This document shows, one piece after another, positions 9,350 to 17,054 of a stretch of DNA of 64,000 bases. Source of the stretch: Tessaracoccus timonensis (lineage in GTDB: Bacteria; Actinomycetota; Actinomycetes; Propionibacteriales; Propionibacteriaceae). The DNA lies in assembly GCF_900343145.1 (NCBI RefSeq), contig NZ_LT996886.1, positions 1,612,001 through 1,676,000 of the forward strand, given 5' to 3'. The translations under genes and the position numbers were made by a program. Within the stretch, counting starts at the first letter, position 1. Each line of letters opens with the position of its first letter. The notes beneath the pieces were generated by a model, which was given only the letters and a program-made list of their open reading frames with translations, did no database searches and was not told where the DNA came from.

Positions 9350-9934
9350 ATGTTGTTGGCCGCTGCGCAAGCTGTTGGATTGTTCGTCGTGACGAATATC
9401 GACGACGTCATCATCCTGTCGTTGTTCTTCGCCCGAGGCGCTGGGAAGCGCAATTCGACGCGGAACATCGCGATCGGACAGTATCTCGGGTTCCTGGGGA
9501 TTCTCGTGGTGAGCGTGGCGATTACCTGGGGCGCCGACGCGCTGCTTTCCCCGGACTGGATTCCGTACTTTGGCCTCATCCCGCTGTTCATTGGTCTCAA
9601 GGCAGCTTGGGAGGCTTGGCGCGGGGAAGAGGAAGGGCTCGACGGGGATAAGAAGGTGGCGATCGGTACCGTCGCGGCCGTCACGTTCGCCAACGGCGGC
9701 GACAACGTCGGTGTCTACGTGCCGGTGTTCTTGGGGATGAGCCCTGCCCGGATTGCTGTGTTTTGTGCGATCTTTCTGGTGCTCGTCGCTGGGCTCGTCT
9801 GGCTGGCGAAGTTCGTCGCCACGCGCCCCGGTATCGACGAGGCGCTGGAGAAGTCGGAGCAGATTCTGTTCCCGCTGGTGCTGATTATTCTCGGCATCGT
9901 CATCCTGGTCGAAGGCGGCGCCTTCGGGCTGTGA
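9350..9934 (+). CDS. CadD-family cadmium/cation resistance transporter
   Basis: This 194-residue protein has about five membrane helices and two conserved acidic motifs, [13 protein letters not shown] near residue 19 and [15 protein letters not shown] near residue 105. These are typical of CadD, a LysE-superfamily cadmium or quaternary-amine efflux protein. A GTG two codons upstream (9344) is possible, but TACGGT (9337-9342) ends seven bases before the ATG at 9350 and there is no Shine-Dalgarno, so a leaderless ATG start is favoured. It stands alone, divergent from the symporter. Confidence 0.82.
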   Translation: MLLAAAQAVGLFVVTNIDDVIILSLFFARGAGKRNSTRNIAIGQYLGFLGILVVSVAITWGADALLSPDWIPYFGLIPLFIGLKAAWEAWRGEEEGLDGDKKVAIGTVAAVTFANGGDNVGVYVPVFLGMSPARIAVFCAIFLVLVAGLVWLAKFVATRPGIDEALEKSEQILFPLVLIILGIVILVEGGAFGL

Positions 9935-9961
9935 TTGAGTGCGCTGCGACGGCTCTCCTCC

Positions 9962-10001
9962 GGTGATTGAGTAGCCGCGTCAGCGGCGTATCGAAATCAC
10001 C
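9962..10001. repeat. REP-like palindrome (GTTGAGTAG family, variant)
   Basis: This 40-base imperfect palindrome has GGTGATTGAGTAG on one side, a GCCGC-GTCA-GCGGC stem, and CGTATCGAAATCACC on the other. It belongs to the same family as the copies near 26.8 kb and 57.6-57.8 kb. It lies between the convergent cadD-like and hydrolase genes. Confidence 0.8.
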
Positions 10002-10015
10002 CCAAGAACGTCTCA

Positions 10016-10843
10016 CTACGCCATTTCGTGCAGGTTCTCAGTCGCGTCGGCTTCGGCTTTGGGGTCGTGCACGTGGGCGACGCGGAGGATCTCGGCGGTG
10101 AGCGCGTCGGCGTGTGTGGCCATCATGTGGTGCGCAGCGTTGGGCATTTCGCGCATGATGGTGCGCTGTCCGCCGGCTGCGGCCCGCAGCTGTGCGAGGA
10201 AGTCGCGGGGTGCGACGTAGTCGTGGCTGGCGCGGATCAGGATGAGGTCGGCGCGCACGTCGCGGATTCGCTCCTCCATGGGGTAGTGGAGCATCGCTTG
10301 GGTCTGTTTCCACAGCCACGACGGGGCCATTTGGATGTATCCGACGCAAGCCCGCCACACCGCCGCGAAGGGTTCGTGCCACGAGGTTCGCATGAAATGC
10401 GCGAGGAGTGGCCCGAGTTTCCTCGCCGACGGTGGCACTACCGGTGCGAGCAGCGCTGCGGCGTCGGCGAGCTCGGGGTAGCGCGCCAGGGCTTCCACCA
10501 CCACCTGCGTGCCCATCGAGTGGCCCACCAAGACCACCTTGCCAAGGTGCAACTGGTCCACGACGTCGCGCAGCACGCGGGCGAGTCCGGAGATGGTGAG
10601 CTCGCCGTTGGTCTCGGCGGTTCGGCCGGCCCCGGGGAGATCGAAGACGACGACGGGAGCGTGCTGTGCGAGTTCTTGGATGAGGGGCTCGAAGTAGAAC
10701 CCTGATACGCCGAGGCCGTGGACGAGGACGAAGGTCGGGCGCGTGGCGGCCTCGCCGTGCGGAGTGGCGCGCAGCACCTGGAAGCTCGTGCCGTCGCACT
10801 CGATACGCTCCCAGCGCACGTCGGGATGATCGTCGTGGGCCAT
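10016..10843 (-). CDS. Alpha/beta hydrolase
   Basis: This 275-residue cytosolic alpha/beta-fold hydrolase has the oxyanion-hole motif VHGLGVSG, the nucleophile elbow GHSMG (near residue 108), an Asp in SHDYV and a C-terminal His in NAAHHM. These are consistent with a Ser-Asp-His triad of the esterase or C-C hydrolase type. The substrate is unknown. The start at 10843 has GGGAAGG upstream; the longer open frame would overlap tRNA-Ser and is rejected. It is followed by a REP-like palindrome and faces the cadD-like gene. Confidence 0.85.
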   Translation of the reverse strand: MAHDDHPDVRWERIECDGTSFQVLRATPHGEAATRPTFVLVHGLGVSGFYFEPLIQELAQHAPVVVFDLPGAGRTAETNGELTISGLARVLRDVVDQLHLGKVVLVGHSMGTQVVVEALARYPELADAAALLAPVVPPSARKLGPLLAHFMRTSWHEPFAAVWRACVGYIQMAPSWLWKQTQAMLHYPMEERIRDVRADLILIRASHDYVAPRDFLAQLRAAAGGQRTIMREMPNAAHHMMATHADALTAEILRVAHVHDPKAEADATENLHEMA

Positions 10844-10883
10844 CACCGCCCCTTCCCTGCCATCAAGCGCGTTGCCGGAGACG

Positions 10884-10906
10884 GAAAACGCCCCCGGCGG
10901 GGGCGC
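10884..10906 (-). terminator. Rho-independent terminator of tRNA-Ser
   Basis: Read on the minus strand, the sequence forms a GC stem (GCGCCCCC / GGGGGCG with a three-base loop) followed by TTTTC. It lies seven bases after the tRNA-Ser 3' end and upstream of the hydrolase gene. Confidence 0.75.
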
Positions 10907-10912
10907 TTCCAG

Positions 10913-10997
10913 CGGAGGATACGAGATTCGAACTCGTGAGGGCGTGAACCCAACCCGCTTTCCAAGCGAGCGCCATAGGCCTCTAGGCGAATCCTCC
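10913..10997 (-). tRNA. tRNA-Ser (anticodon GGA)
   Basis: The 85-base minus-strand sequence folds as a class II tRNA. The acceptor stem is GGAGGAT/ATCCTCC with a G discriminator, the anticodon arm is CTCGC-TTGGAAA-GCGGG with anticodon GGA, there is a long variable arm, and the T arm is ACGAG-TTCGAAT-CTCGT. It reads UCC and UCU. CCA is not encoded. tRNA-Ser next to the SRP RNA and dnaX is a familiar arrangement in actinobacteria. Confidence 0.95.
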
Positions 10998-11112
10998 AAG
11001 GGGGGACTTTACCCGACGACCAATGCGCCGGGCAAAGCAGCGGGGCGGGGAGGCGTCGTCGGTTGTTCGTCGTCGTTGGGGAAGCGCGTCGCGATGCGCT
11101 AGGCTGGACGTT

Positions 11113-11200
11113 GGTTCCTCGCGCGGCGGTACCTCGCCCAACTCCCCCAGGGTCGGAAGGCAGCAAGGGTAAGTGAGCTCTTCCGGGTGCGCGGGGAGCC
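11113..11200 (+). ncRNA. ffs: Signal recognition particle RNA, small (4.5S) type
   Basis: The conserved domain IV apical motif is present (GGGTCGGAAGGCAGCAAGGGTAA), and the ends pair over twelve bases: GGTTCCTCGCGC at 11113 with GCGCGGGGAGCC ending at 11200. A run of nine T follows (11203-11211) and serves as the terminator. It forms the SRP with Ffh for co-translational targeting. It lies between tRNA-Ser and dnaX. The exact 5' end is inferred from pairing. Confidence 0.92.
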
Positions 11201-11272
11201 CCTTTTTTTTTGCGCTGGGTGTGTGCCCGGCCAGCGCGCCGCTTACCCGGCGCGGGACCCGTCGGGCAGGTG

Positions 11273-11377
11273 CAACCTGTGCGGCTCAGTTGCGGATTAT
11301 GTGTCATCTGCCTCCCGACGACGCCCCGTTCCGCCTGGGCAAGTGACACCTGTTCCGCTCAGTTGCCGCACAGGTTG
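11273..11377. repeat. Long imperfect inverted repeat in the ffs-dnaX gap (hairpin element 5)
   Basis: Outer arms CAACCTGTGCGGC (11273-11285) and its perfect complement (11365-11377) enclose further matching blocks, including GTGTCA (11301-11306) with TGACAC (11344-11349). The whole could fold into a stem with internal bulges. Otherwise I see no gene between 11212 and the dnaX promoter, apart from a DnaA-box-like TTTTCCACA near 11427. Confidence 0.65.
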
Positions 11378-11456
11378 TAGGTGCCGACGGCGAGACCGCG
11401 CGGCGAGTGGCGACCGAACAGCGAGTTTTTCCACAGGTTTCGGGGAGCGGCGGAGA

Positions 11457-11479
11457 TTGTCAGTGGGGTGCAATAGGGT
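11457..11479 (+). promoter_or_regulatory. PafBC (RecA-NDp)-type promoter of dnaX
   Basis: The sequence TTGTCAGTG, eight bases, then TAGGGT matches the published RecA-NDp/PafBC motif TTGTCRGTG-N8-TAnnnT with no mismatch. The hexamer ends seven bases before the proposed dnaX GTG, which places transcription start at or next to the start codon. PafBC activates LexA-independent DNA-damage genes in mycobacteria; that it acts here is inferred. Confidence 0.8.
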
Positions 11480-11486
11480 GGGGGAT

Positions 11487-13688
11487 GTGGAAGACGACGA
11501 CGAATACTCGCTGTTCGACGAGCCCATCCAGCCAGATGGCGCGTTCGACGAAGAGCCCGAGGAGCCGATGCAGCAAGACGGCCCCGATCTGTTCGGCGAC
11601 GATGCACCCGCAGCGCCGGCGGGAGGCAGCGTCGGCGGCGAAGCCGCGCCCACATCGCAACCCGCCGAGTCCGCCCAGCGCACCATCCCCGACGCGCCGC
11701 TGGCGCTCTACCGTCGCTACCGCCCCGACACCTTCGCTGATGTCATCGGCCAAGACCACGTCACCGTGCCGCTCCAGCGCGCGCTGCAGAACAACAAGGT
11801 GGGGCACGCGTACCTGTTCTCCGGCCCGCGTGGCTGCGGCAAAACCACCTCGGCGCGCATCCTGGCGCGCTGCCTGAACTGCGAACAAGGCCCGACGGCA
11901 ACCCCGTGCGGCGAGTGTCAGTCATGCATCGACTTGGCGCGTGGCGGTCCGGGCTCCATCGACGTCATCGAGATCGACGCGGCCAGTCACGGCGGCGTCG
12001 ACGACGCCCGCGACCTCCGCGAGCGCGCGTTCTTCGCGCCCGTGGCGAGCCGCTACAAGATCTACATCGTCGACGAAGCTCACATGGTTACCCCGGCGGG
12101 CTTCAATGCGCTGCTGAAGCTCGTCGAAGAGCCGCCGCCGCACGCGAAGTTCATCTTCGCCACGACGGAGCCGGAGAAGGTGATCGGCACCATCCGGTCG
12201 CGCACCCACCACTACCCGTTCCGGCTTGTCCCGCCGAAGACGCTCGCAACGTATCTTCAAGAAATCTGCGAGGCGGAGGCCGTCGACATCGACCCGATGG
12301 TGCTCCCACTCGTGGTGCGGGCCGGCGGCGGGTCTGTGCGCGATTCGCTCTCCGTCCTCGACCAGCTCCTGGGCGGCGCGGGCGAGCACGGCGTCGAATA
12401 CGAACAAGCCGCAGCGCTGCTGGGTTACACTCCAGAGTCACTGCTCGACGACATCGTCGACGCCTTCGCGGCAGGCGACTCGTCGGGCGTGTTCAAGACC
12501 ATCGATCGCGTGATTGAGGTCGGACAAGACCCGCGCCGCTTCGCAGAAGATCTGCTTCGACGCCTCCGCGACCTCGTCATTCTTGCCGCCGTCCCCACCG
12601 CAGCCGAAGACGGCATCCTCGAAGTGCCCGAAGACCAGGCCGAGCGCCTGAAATCGCAGGCCGCGGCACTCGGCTCCGGCGAGCTCACGCGGGCCGCGGA
12701 AGTGATCGCCGTCGGGCTCACCGAGATGCGCGGCACCACCGCTCCCAGACTGCACCTCGAGCTCATGGCGGCCCGAGTGCTGCTGCCCGAAGCCGACACC
12801 GACGAACGCGGTCTTCACGCCCGCATGGACAGGCTCGAACGCCGCGTCGGCATGATGGGCTCCTCCGACGCACCCCAACCCCCGCAGGAATGGAGCGACG
12901 TGCCTGGGCAGGCGCGCTCGGCGCCGTCGCAGGTGGCTGAGGAGGCACCGTCGCAGCCAGCGCAGCGCCCTCCTCAGCCGACGCACACGGAGCAGCGCGC
13001 CCCGGAGCCGCAGTCGGCGCCGCAGCAGCGCCCGGCAGGTCAACGTCCAGCGGGCCAAGCTCCCACCAGTCAACGCCCAGCCGGTGCACCTCCCGCGCAG
13101 CGTCCCGCCGGGAGTGCCCCGGCGTCGCAGCGAGCTCCAGAGCAGGCGCCATCGCAGCCTGCAGCACATTCACAGCCCACACCCAGCGTGCCCAGCAGGG
13201 CCGGGCAGCTCACGACGGAGGAGCTGCGGCGTGCGTGGCCCAACGTGCTCGACGAGGTGAAGCGGCGTCGACGGTTCACATACATGCTGCTCAGCCAGAA
13301 CGCGCACGTACAGGAAGTCCGCGACGGCGTGCTGTTGCTCGGCTTCACGAACCCCGGCGCGAAAGACAACTTCGGGCGGGGCGGGTCCATCGACCTCCTG
13401 GCAGAGGCCATCATCGAGGTGCTTGGCGTTGAGCTTCGTGTGCAGGGTGTTACTGCCGACGAGCCCAGCGTCGAGCAGGGTCAGCGCCAGGCCGGCGCTC
13501 CTGCGGCCAGCCGTGTTGAAGAACGCCCACCCGCACCGCAGCCGGAGCCCGAACCGGAGCCGGACTACGGCAATCTGTCGGCCGACGACGAGGTATTCGA
13601 CGGCTCTCACAACGCCGCCGAGTTGCTCGGCAACGAGTTCGGGGCGGAGATCATCTCCGTAGAGGAAGGCACTCCGCCTCAATACTGA
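11487..13688 (+). CDS. dnaX: DNA polymerase III subunits gamma/tau
   Basis: DnaX is the clamp-loader ATPase that binds delta, delta' and the polymerase. The 733-residue protein has an acidic N-terminal extension (residues 1-70), Walker A GPRGCGKTT near 112, a four-Cys zinc knuckle (CLNCEQGPTATPCGECQSC), Walker B YIVDEAHM, and sensor SRTHHY where many homologues have Cys. A Pro/Gln-rich linker (about 470-570) carries repeated QRPAG units. The GTG at 11487 is chosen because it lies seven bases after the promoter hexamer; GTG at 11478 would fall within the hexamer. No obvious A6G-type slippery site was seen. It heads dnaX-ybaB-recR. Confidence 0.93.
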   Translation: MEDDDEYSLFDEPIQPDGAFDEEPEEPMQQDGPDLFGDDAPAAPAGGSVGGEAAPTSQPAESAQRTIPDAPLALYRRYRPDTFADVIGQDHVTVPLQRALQNNKVGHAYLFSGPRGCGKTTSARILARCLNCEQGPTATPCGECQSCIDLARGGPGSIDVIEIDAASHGGVDDARDLRERAFFAPVASRYKIYIVDEAHMVTPAGFNALLKLVEEPPPHAKFIFATTEPEKVIGTIRSRTHHYPFRLVPPKTLATYLQEICEAEAVDIDPMVLPLVVRAGGGSVRDSLSVLDQLLGGAGEHGVEYEQAAALLGYTPESLLDDIVDAFAAGDSSGVFKTIDRVIEVGQDPRRFAEDLLRRLRDLVILAAVPTAAEDGILEVPEDQAERLKSQAAALGSGELTRAAEVIAVGLTEMRGTTAPRLHLELMAARVLLPEADTDERGLHARMDRLERRVGMMGSSDAPQPPQEWSDVPGQARSAPSQVAEEAPSQPAQRPPQPTHTEQRAPEPQSAPQQRPAGQRPAGQAPTSQRPAGAPPAQRPAGSAPASQRAPEQAPSQPAAHSQPTPSVPSRAGQLTTEELRRAWPNVLDEVKRRRRFTYMLLSQNAHVQEVRDGVLLLGFTNPGAKDNFGRGGSIDLLAEAIIEVLGVELRVQGVTADEPSVEQGQRQAGAPAASRVEERPPAPQPEPEPEPDYGNLSADDEVFDGSHNAAELLGNEFGAEIISVEEGTPPQY

Positions 13689-13739
13689 TCCGCCGTCGAA
13701 CCTCATACACTTGGCCCTAGCCCCACGAAAGGAAAGCAC

Positions 13740-14042
13740 ATGTTCGGTGAAGGCTTTGACATGAACGCCCTGATGCAGCAGGCGCAGCAGCTGCAAGAAG
13801 ATATGGCCAAGACGCAGGAAGAAATGGCGTCGCGCAGCTTCACCGCATCGGCTGGGGGAGACCTCGTTTCGGTAACCCTCAACGGGCAGGGCGTCATGAC
13901 CGGCATCGAGATCAAGCCAGAGGCCGCCGACGACATCGAGACGTTGCAAGACCTGATCATCGCCGCATTCCGCTCCGCCAAGACTGAGGCAGACCAGGCG
14001 CTCGTGGAAGCCATGCCGCAGGTTCCCGGGCTGGGGATGTAG
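13740..14042 (+). CDS. YbaB/EbfC nucleoid-associated protein
   Basis: This 100-residue cytosolic DNA-binding protein has the family pattern: an N-terminal Gln/Glu-rich helix (LMQQAQQLQEDMAKTQEEMA), a central beta sheet (GGDLVSVTLNGQGVMTGIEI) and a C-terminal helix (DLIIAAFRSAKTEADQAL). It dimerises into tweezers around DNA. GAAAGGA lies upstream of the ATG. It sits between dnaX and recR, as in many bacteria, and its stop is directly followed by the recR start. Confidence 0.93.
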   Translation: MFGEGFDMNALMQQAQQLQEDMAKTQEEMASRSFTASAGGDLVSVTLNGQGVMTGIEIKPEAADDIETLQDLIIAAFRSAKTEADQALVEAMPQVPGLGM

Positions 14043-14651
14043 TTGTACGAAGGTCCCGTTCAAAACCTCATCGACGAGCTGAGTAGACTGCCCGGAGTTG
14101 GGCCCCGCAGTGCGCAACGCATCGCGTTCCACCTGCTCGATGCTCCCGAAGAGGACGTATTCAAGCTGGCTGAAACCCTGCAGCGGGTGAAACAGCACGC
14201 CCGCTTTTGTGAAGTGTGCTTCAACGTTTCGCAGGAAGACCGGTGCCGAGTCTGCCGAGACCCGCGACGTGACCGCTCGCTGCTGTGCGTCGTCGAGGAA
14301 TCCAAAGATGTGGTGGCCATCGAACGCACCAACGAGTTCCGCGGCCTCTATCACGTGCTCGGCGGATCCATTTCCCCCATCGACGGGCGCGGCCCAGGTG
14401 ATCTCCACACGCGAGAGCTATTCACGCGCCTCGCAGACGGCGAGATCCAAGAGGTGATCCTTGCCACCGATCCCGACACCCAAGGCGAGGCCACAGCGTC
14501 GTATCTCTCACGCATGTTGCGCGACTTCGGCGTTCGCGTCACGCGCCCAGCCAGCGGGCTCCCCGTCGGCGGCGACTTGGAGTACGCCGACCAGGTCACG
14601 CTCGGGCGCGCATTCTCGGGGCGCCGTTCCATGTTCTCCGACGCCCCCTAA
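14043..14651 (+). CDS. recR: Recombination mediator protein RecR
   Basis: RecR acts with RecF/RecO to load RecA at gaps. The 202-residue length is standard. It has a helix-hairpin-helix ([17 protein letters not shown]), a four-Cys zinc finger ([16 protein letters not shown]), a Toprim segment ([16 protein letters not shown]) and the C-terminal [19 protein letters not shown]. The start is TTG, taken because [13 protein letters not shown] is the family N-terminus. It lies immediately after the ybaB stop TAG, so translation probably depends on the upstream ribosome. Confidence 0.95.
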   Translation: MYEGPVQNLIDELSRLPGVGPRSAQRIAFHLLDAPEEDVFKLAETLQRVKQHARFCEVCFNVSQEDRCRVCRDPRRDRSLLCVVEESKDVVAIERTNEFRGLYHVLGGSISPIDGRGPGDLHTRELFTRLADGEIQEVILATDPDTQGEATASYLSRMLRDFGVRVTRPASGLPVGGDLEYADQVTLGRAFSGRRSMFSDAP

Positions 14652-14685
14652 GCCACACCCCGACGAACGCTCAGGAGGCGCTGAC

Positions 14686-15213
14686 ATGAACGACGTGGCG
14701 TACCGCACCGTGGAGTCACCCGTCGGAGCGCTCTTGCTCGCCGCTACGGATGCGGGGCTGGTGAGAGTCGCCTTCGAGTACGAGGGGTTCGAGGCAGTGG
14801 TGGAGGAGCTTTCGACGCGCCTCCGCACTCACGCGCGCCAAGACGCCCGCCGTCTCGATGAGACGTCCGGCGAGCTCGAGCGCTATTTCGCCGGAGAACT
14901 TCGCGCGTTCACGGTGCCTGTCGACCATGCACTGTCGTCGGGCTTTCGGCGCGAGGTGCTGCGCCGGCTGCCACACATTCCCTACGGAAGTTCAGCCTCG
15001 TATCAGGAGGTTGCTGAGCAGGTGGGGAGCCCGCGTGCTGCGAGAGCCGTCGGGAGCGCCTGTGCCACCAACCCGGTGCCTATCATCGTCCCTTGTCACC
15101 GCGTGCTTCGCAGTGACGGGACCCTCGGTGGGTACAGCGGGGGCCTCGACGTGAAACGCTTCCTGCTCGCACTCGAGCAACCGGATGGCTCCGGTCGGGT
15201 CAGGAACGAGTAG
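14686..15213 (+). CDS. ogt: Methylated-DNA--protein-cysteine methyltransferase
   Basis: This 175-residue suicide repair protein accepts the alkyl group from O6-alkylguanine. The acceptor Cys is in IIVPCHRVL, preceded by the helix-turn-helix region YGSSASYQEVAEQVG with the Arg finger in PRAARAVG, and followed by YSGGLDVKRFLLALE. The N-terminal domain (ESPVGALLLAA) is typical. GGAGG precedes the ATG. It follows recR by 34 bases and may share the dnaX operon, making a repair-oriented cluster under the PafBC-like promoter. Confidence 0.93.
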   Translation: MNDVAYRTVESPVGALLLAATDAGLVRVAFEYEGFEAVVEELSTRLRTHARQDARRLDETSGELERYFAGELRAFTVPVDHALSSGFRREVLRRLPHIPYGSSASYQEVAEQVGSPRAARAVGSACATNPVPIIVPCHRVLRSDGTLGGYSGGLDVKRFLLALEQPDGSGRVRNE

Positions 15214-15238
15214 CCGCGACGAGCCGCCCCAGCCCTAG

Positions 15239-16915
15239 TCAGAGCAGTTCTTCCTGCACCTGCTTGCGTAGCACCTTGCCCAGCATTGAGCGGGGGAGCT
15301 CGTCGACGATGCGCATGTCGCGCGGCACCTTGTAGGCCGCCAGCGACTGCTTACAGAACGCTCGCAGCTCCTCGAGCGACGGTGCCTTCATCCCGTCGGC
15401 GATGCAAATGACCGCGACGACGTCCTCGCCGCCGCCTGCGTTCTTGCGCCCGACGACTGCCGCGTCGGTGATGGCGTCGTGGGTGCGCAGTACCCGCTCA
15501 ACCTCGCTGGGGGAGACGTTGAAGCCGCCGGTGATGATGAGTTCCTTGACTCGGTCGACGATGGTGGTGAACAGGTCTTCATCCTGGACAACTACGTCGC
15601 CGGTACGCAGCCATCCGCCCGGCAGCAGCATCTTGGCGGTTTCCTCCGGGTTCTCCCAGTAGCCTTGGAACACCTGCGGGCCGCGGATGAGCAGCTCGCC
15701 GGGCTCGCCGATGGCGACCTCCTCGTCCAGATGATCCGGGCGCACCACCTTCATCTCAGTGGAGGGGAACGGAATGCCGATGGTGCCGGTGCGCCGCGTC
15801 GGCGCGAACGGGTTGCCGAGCGCCACTGGCGACGACTCCGTGAGGCCGTAGCCCTCGACGAGCCGCCCACCGGAGACGGATTCCCAGTCGGCAACGATCT
15901 CGTCGGTGAGCGCCATCGCGCCGGAGATGCAGAACTTCGCCGACGAGATGTCGATGCCGCGCTCCCGAGCCGTCGCCGCCGTCTTCTGGTAGATCGGCGG
16001 CACAGCGCAGTACACCGTCGCCGGCGACTTCTTCCACGCCTTCAACACCATGTCGATGTCGAACTTGGGGAACAACACGAGGCGCATCTGCTTGAGAATG
16101 CCGAACGTGAGGTACAACGTCATGCCGAACGCATGGAACATGGGCAGCAGCGCGTAGCTCGTCTCACGCCCCACCTTCGCGTCGTGCATCCACGCCGCCC
16201 CCTGCAGCGCGTTGCAGTACAGATTCCGGTGAGTGAGCATCGCGCCCTTCGGCGTGCCCGTGGTGCCCGACGTGTACTGGATTACTGCGAGATCGTCGAG
16301 CTCGGGGCGGCCATGCTCGGGGTTGATCGGGGGCGCGGAAAGGAGATCCTTCCAGGTCAGCGCGCCCGGCGCCTTCTTATGCAGCGACGCGCGGGCGGCG
16401 CGCAATTTGCGCAGCGGCAGATGTAGGGCAAAGCGCATCGGCTTGGGCATCTCGTCGAGCAGATTCACGGCGATGATGCGACGAACGCCCAGGTCACGCG
16501 GCAGATCGTCGACCTTCTCGACGGCGACGTCCCACGCGATGATGACCTCCGCACGGTGGTCTTCGAACATGTGTCGCAGCTCGCGGGCGGTGTAGAGGGG
16601 GTTGTGCTCGACGACGACCCCACCCACGCGCAACACGGCGTAGAACGCCACGACGTGCTGCGGACAGTTGGGCAGCACGAGGCCGACGCGGTCGCCGGGC
16701 TTCACACCCAGCCGGCGCAGGCCCTCCGCGGCGCGGGCGATCTCGTCGCCCAGCTGCGCGTACGTCGTCTCATGGCCGAAGAACTCCATCGCGACGGCGT
16801 CTCCCGCCTGCCGCACCGATTCCTCGCACATTTCGACGAGTGAGGTGCGGGGCATCTCGATCTCGGCCGGTACCCCGGCCTGGTAGTGCTGAACCCAAGG
16901 ATGCACAGTGTTCAT
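15239..16915 (-). CDS. Long-chain-fatty-acid--CoA ligase
   Basis: This 558-residue AMP-forming acyl-CoA synthetase activates fatty acids to acyl-AMP and then acyl-CoA. Motifs are YTSGTTGTPKGAMLTH (AMP/P-loop), the VEGYGLTESSP block, WLRTGDVV with the linker region, KELIITGGFNVSPSEVE, and the C-terminal catalytic Lys region SMLGKVLRKQ. It has no signal peptide. TATTCT ends seven bases before the ATG and there is no Shine-Dalgarno, suggesting a leaderless mRNA. An ATTGTC/GACAAT palindrome lies 36 bases upstream. Chain-length preference is not readable. Confidence 0.93.
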   Translation of the reverse strand: MNTVHPWVQHYQAGVPAEIEMPRTSLVEMCEESVRQAGDAVAMEFFGHETTYAQLGDEIARAAEGLRRLGVKPGDRVGLVLPNCPQHVVAFYAVLRVGGVVVEHNPLYTARELRHMFEDHRAEVIIAWDVAVEKVDDLPRDLGVRRIIAVNLLDEMPKPMRFALHLPLRKLRAARASLHKKAPGALTWKDLLSAPPINPEHGRPELDDLAVIQYTSGTTGTPKGAMLTHRNLYCNALQGAAWMHDAKVGRETSYALLPMFHAFGMTLYLTFGILKQMRLVLFPKFDIDMVLKAWKKSPATVYCAVPPIYQKTAATARERGIDISSAKFCISGAMALTDEIVADWESVSGGRLVEGYGLTESSPVALGNPFAPTRRTGTIGIPFPSTEMKVVRPDHLDEEVAIGEPGELLIRGPQVFQGYWENPEETAKMLLPGGWLRTGDVVVQDEDLFTTIVDRVKELIITGGFNVSPSEVERVLRTHDAITDAAVVGRKNAGGGEDVVAVICIADGMKAPSLEELRAFCKQSLAAYKVPRDMRIVDELPRSMLGKVLRKQVQEELL

Positions 16916-16950
16916 GCGCCCCAGAATATCGCCCCCGTTAGGGGCTCCGT

Positions 16951-16969
16951 ATTGTCGGTTGTTGACAAT
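16951..16969. promoter_or_regulatory. Candidate operator: ATTGTC-N7-GACAAT palindrome upstream of the acyl-CoA ligase
   Basis: A perfect six-base inverted repeat lies 36 bases upstream of the ligase start, next to its likely promoter. TetR- or GntR-type fatty-acid regulators bind sites of this kind, but no such regulator is encoded nearby, so the assignment is tentative. Confidence 0.35.
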
Positions 16970-17004
16970 CGCCGGAGCGATGCTGCCGGCGCCAATGCAG
17001 ACGA

Positions 17005-17040
17005 AGGGCCTCGCCCGACGGTGATGTCAGGCGAAGCCCT
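17005..17040 (-). terminator. Probable terminator hairpin downstream of the esterase-like gene
   Basis: Fifteen-base arms (17005-17019 and 17026-17040) pair at 13 positions, the rest being G-U compatible. They lie just after the stop of the minus-strand gene ending at 17055. The U tract that follows is weak (TTCGTCT). Confidence 0.55.
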
Positions 17041-17054
17041 ACGTTGCGGTGGCG

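Noticed and set aside
10844-10999. N-terminal extension of the alpha/beta hydrolase
   Set aside because: It would translate the tRNA-Ser gene and its terminator; the ATG at 10843 has a good Shine-Dalgarno.
12900-13200. Programmed frameshift in dnaX giving gamma and tau
   Set aside because: No A-rich slippery heptamer or obvious hairpin; the Pro/Gln-rich linker is in one frame.
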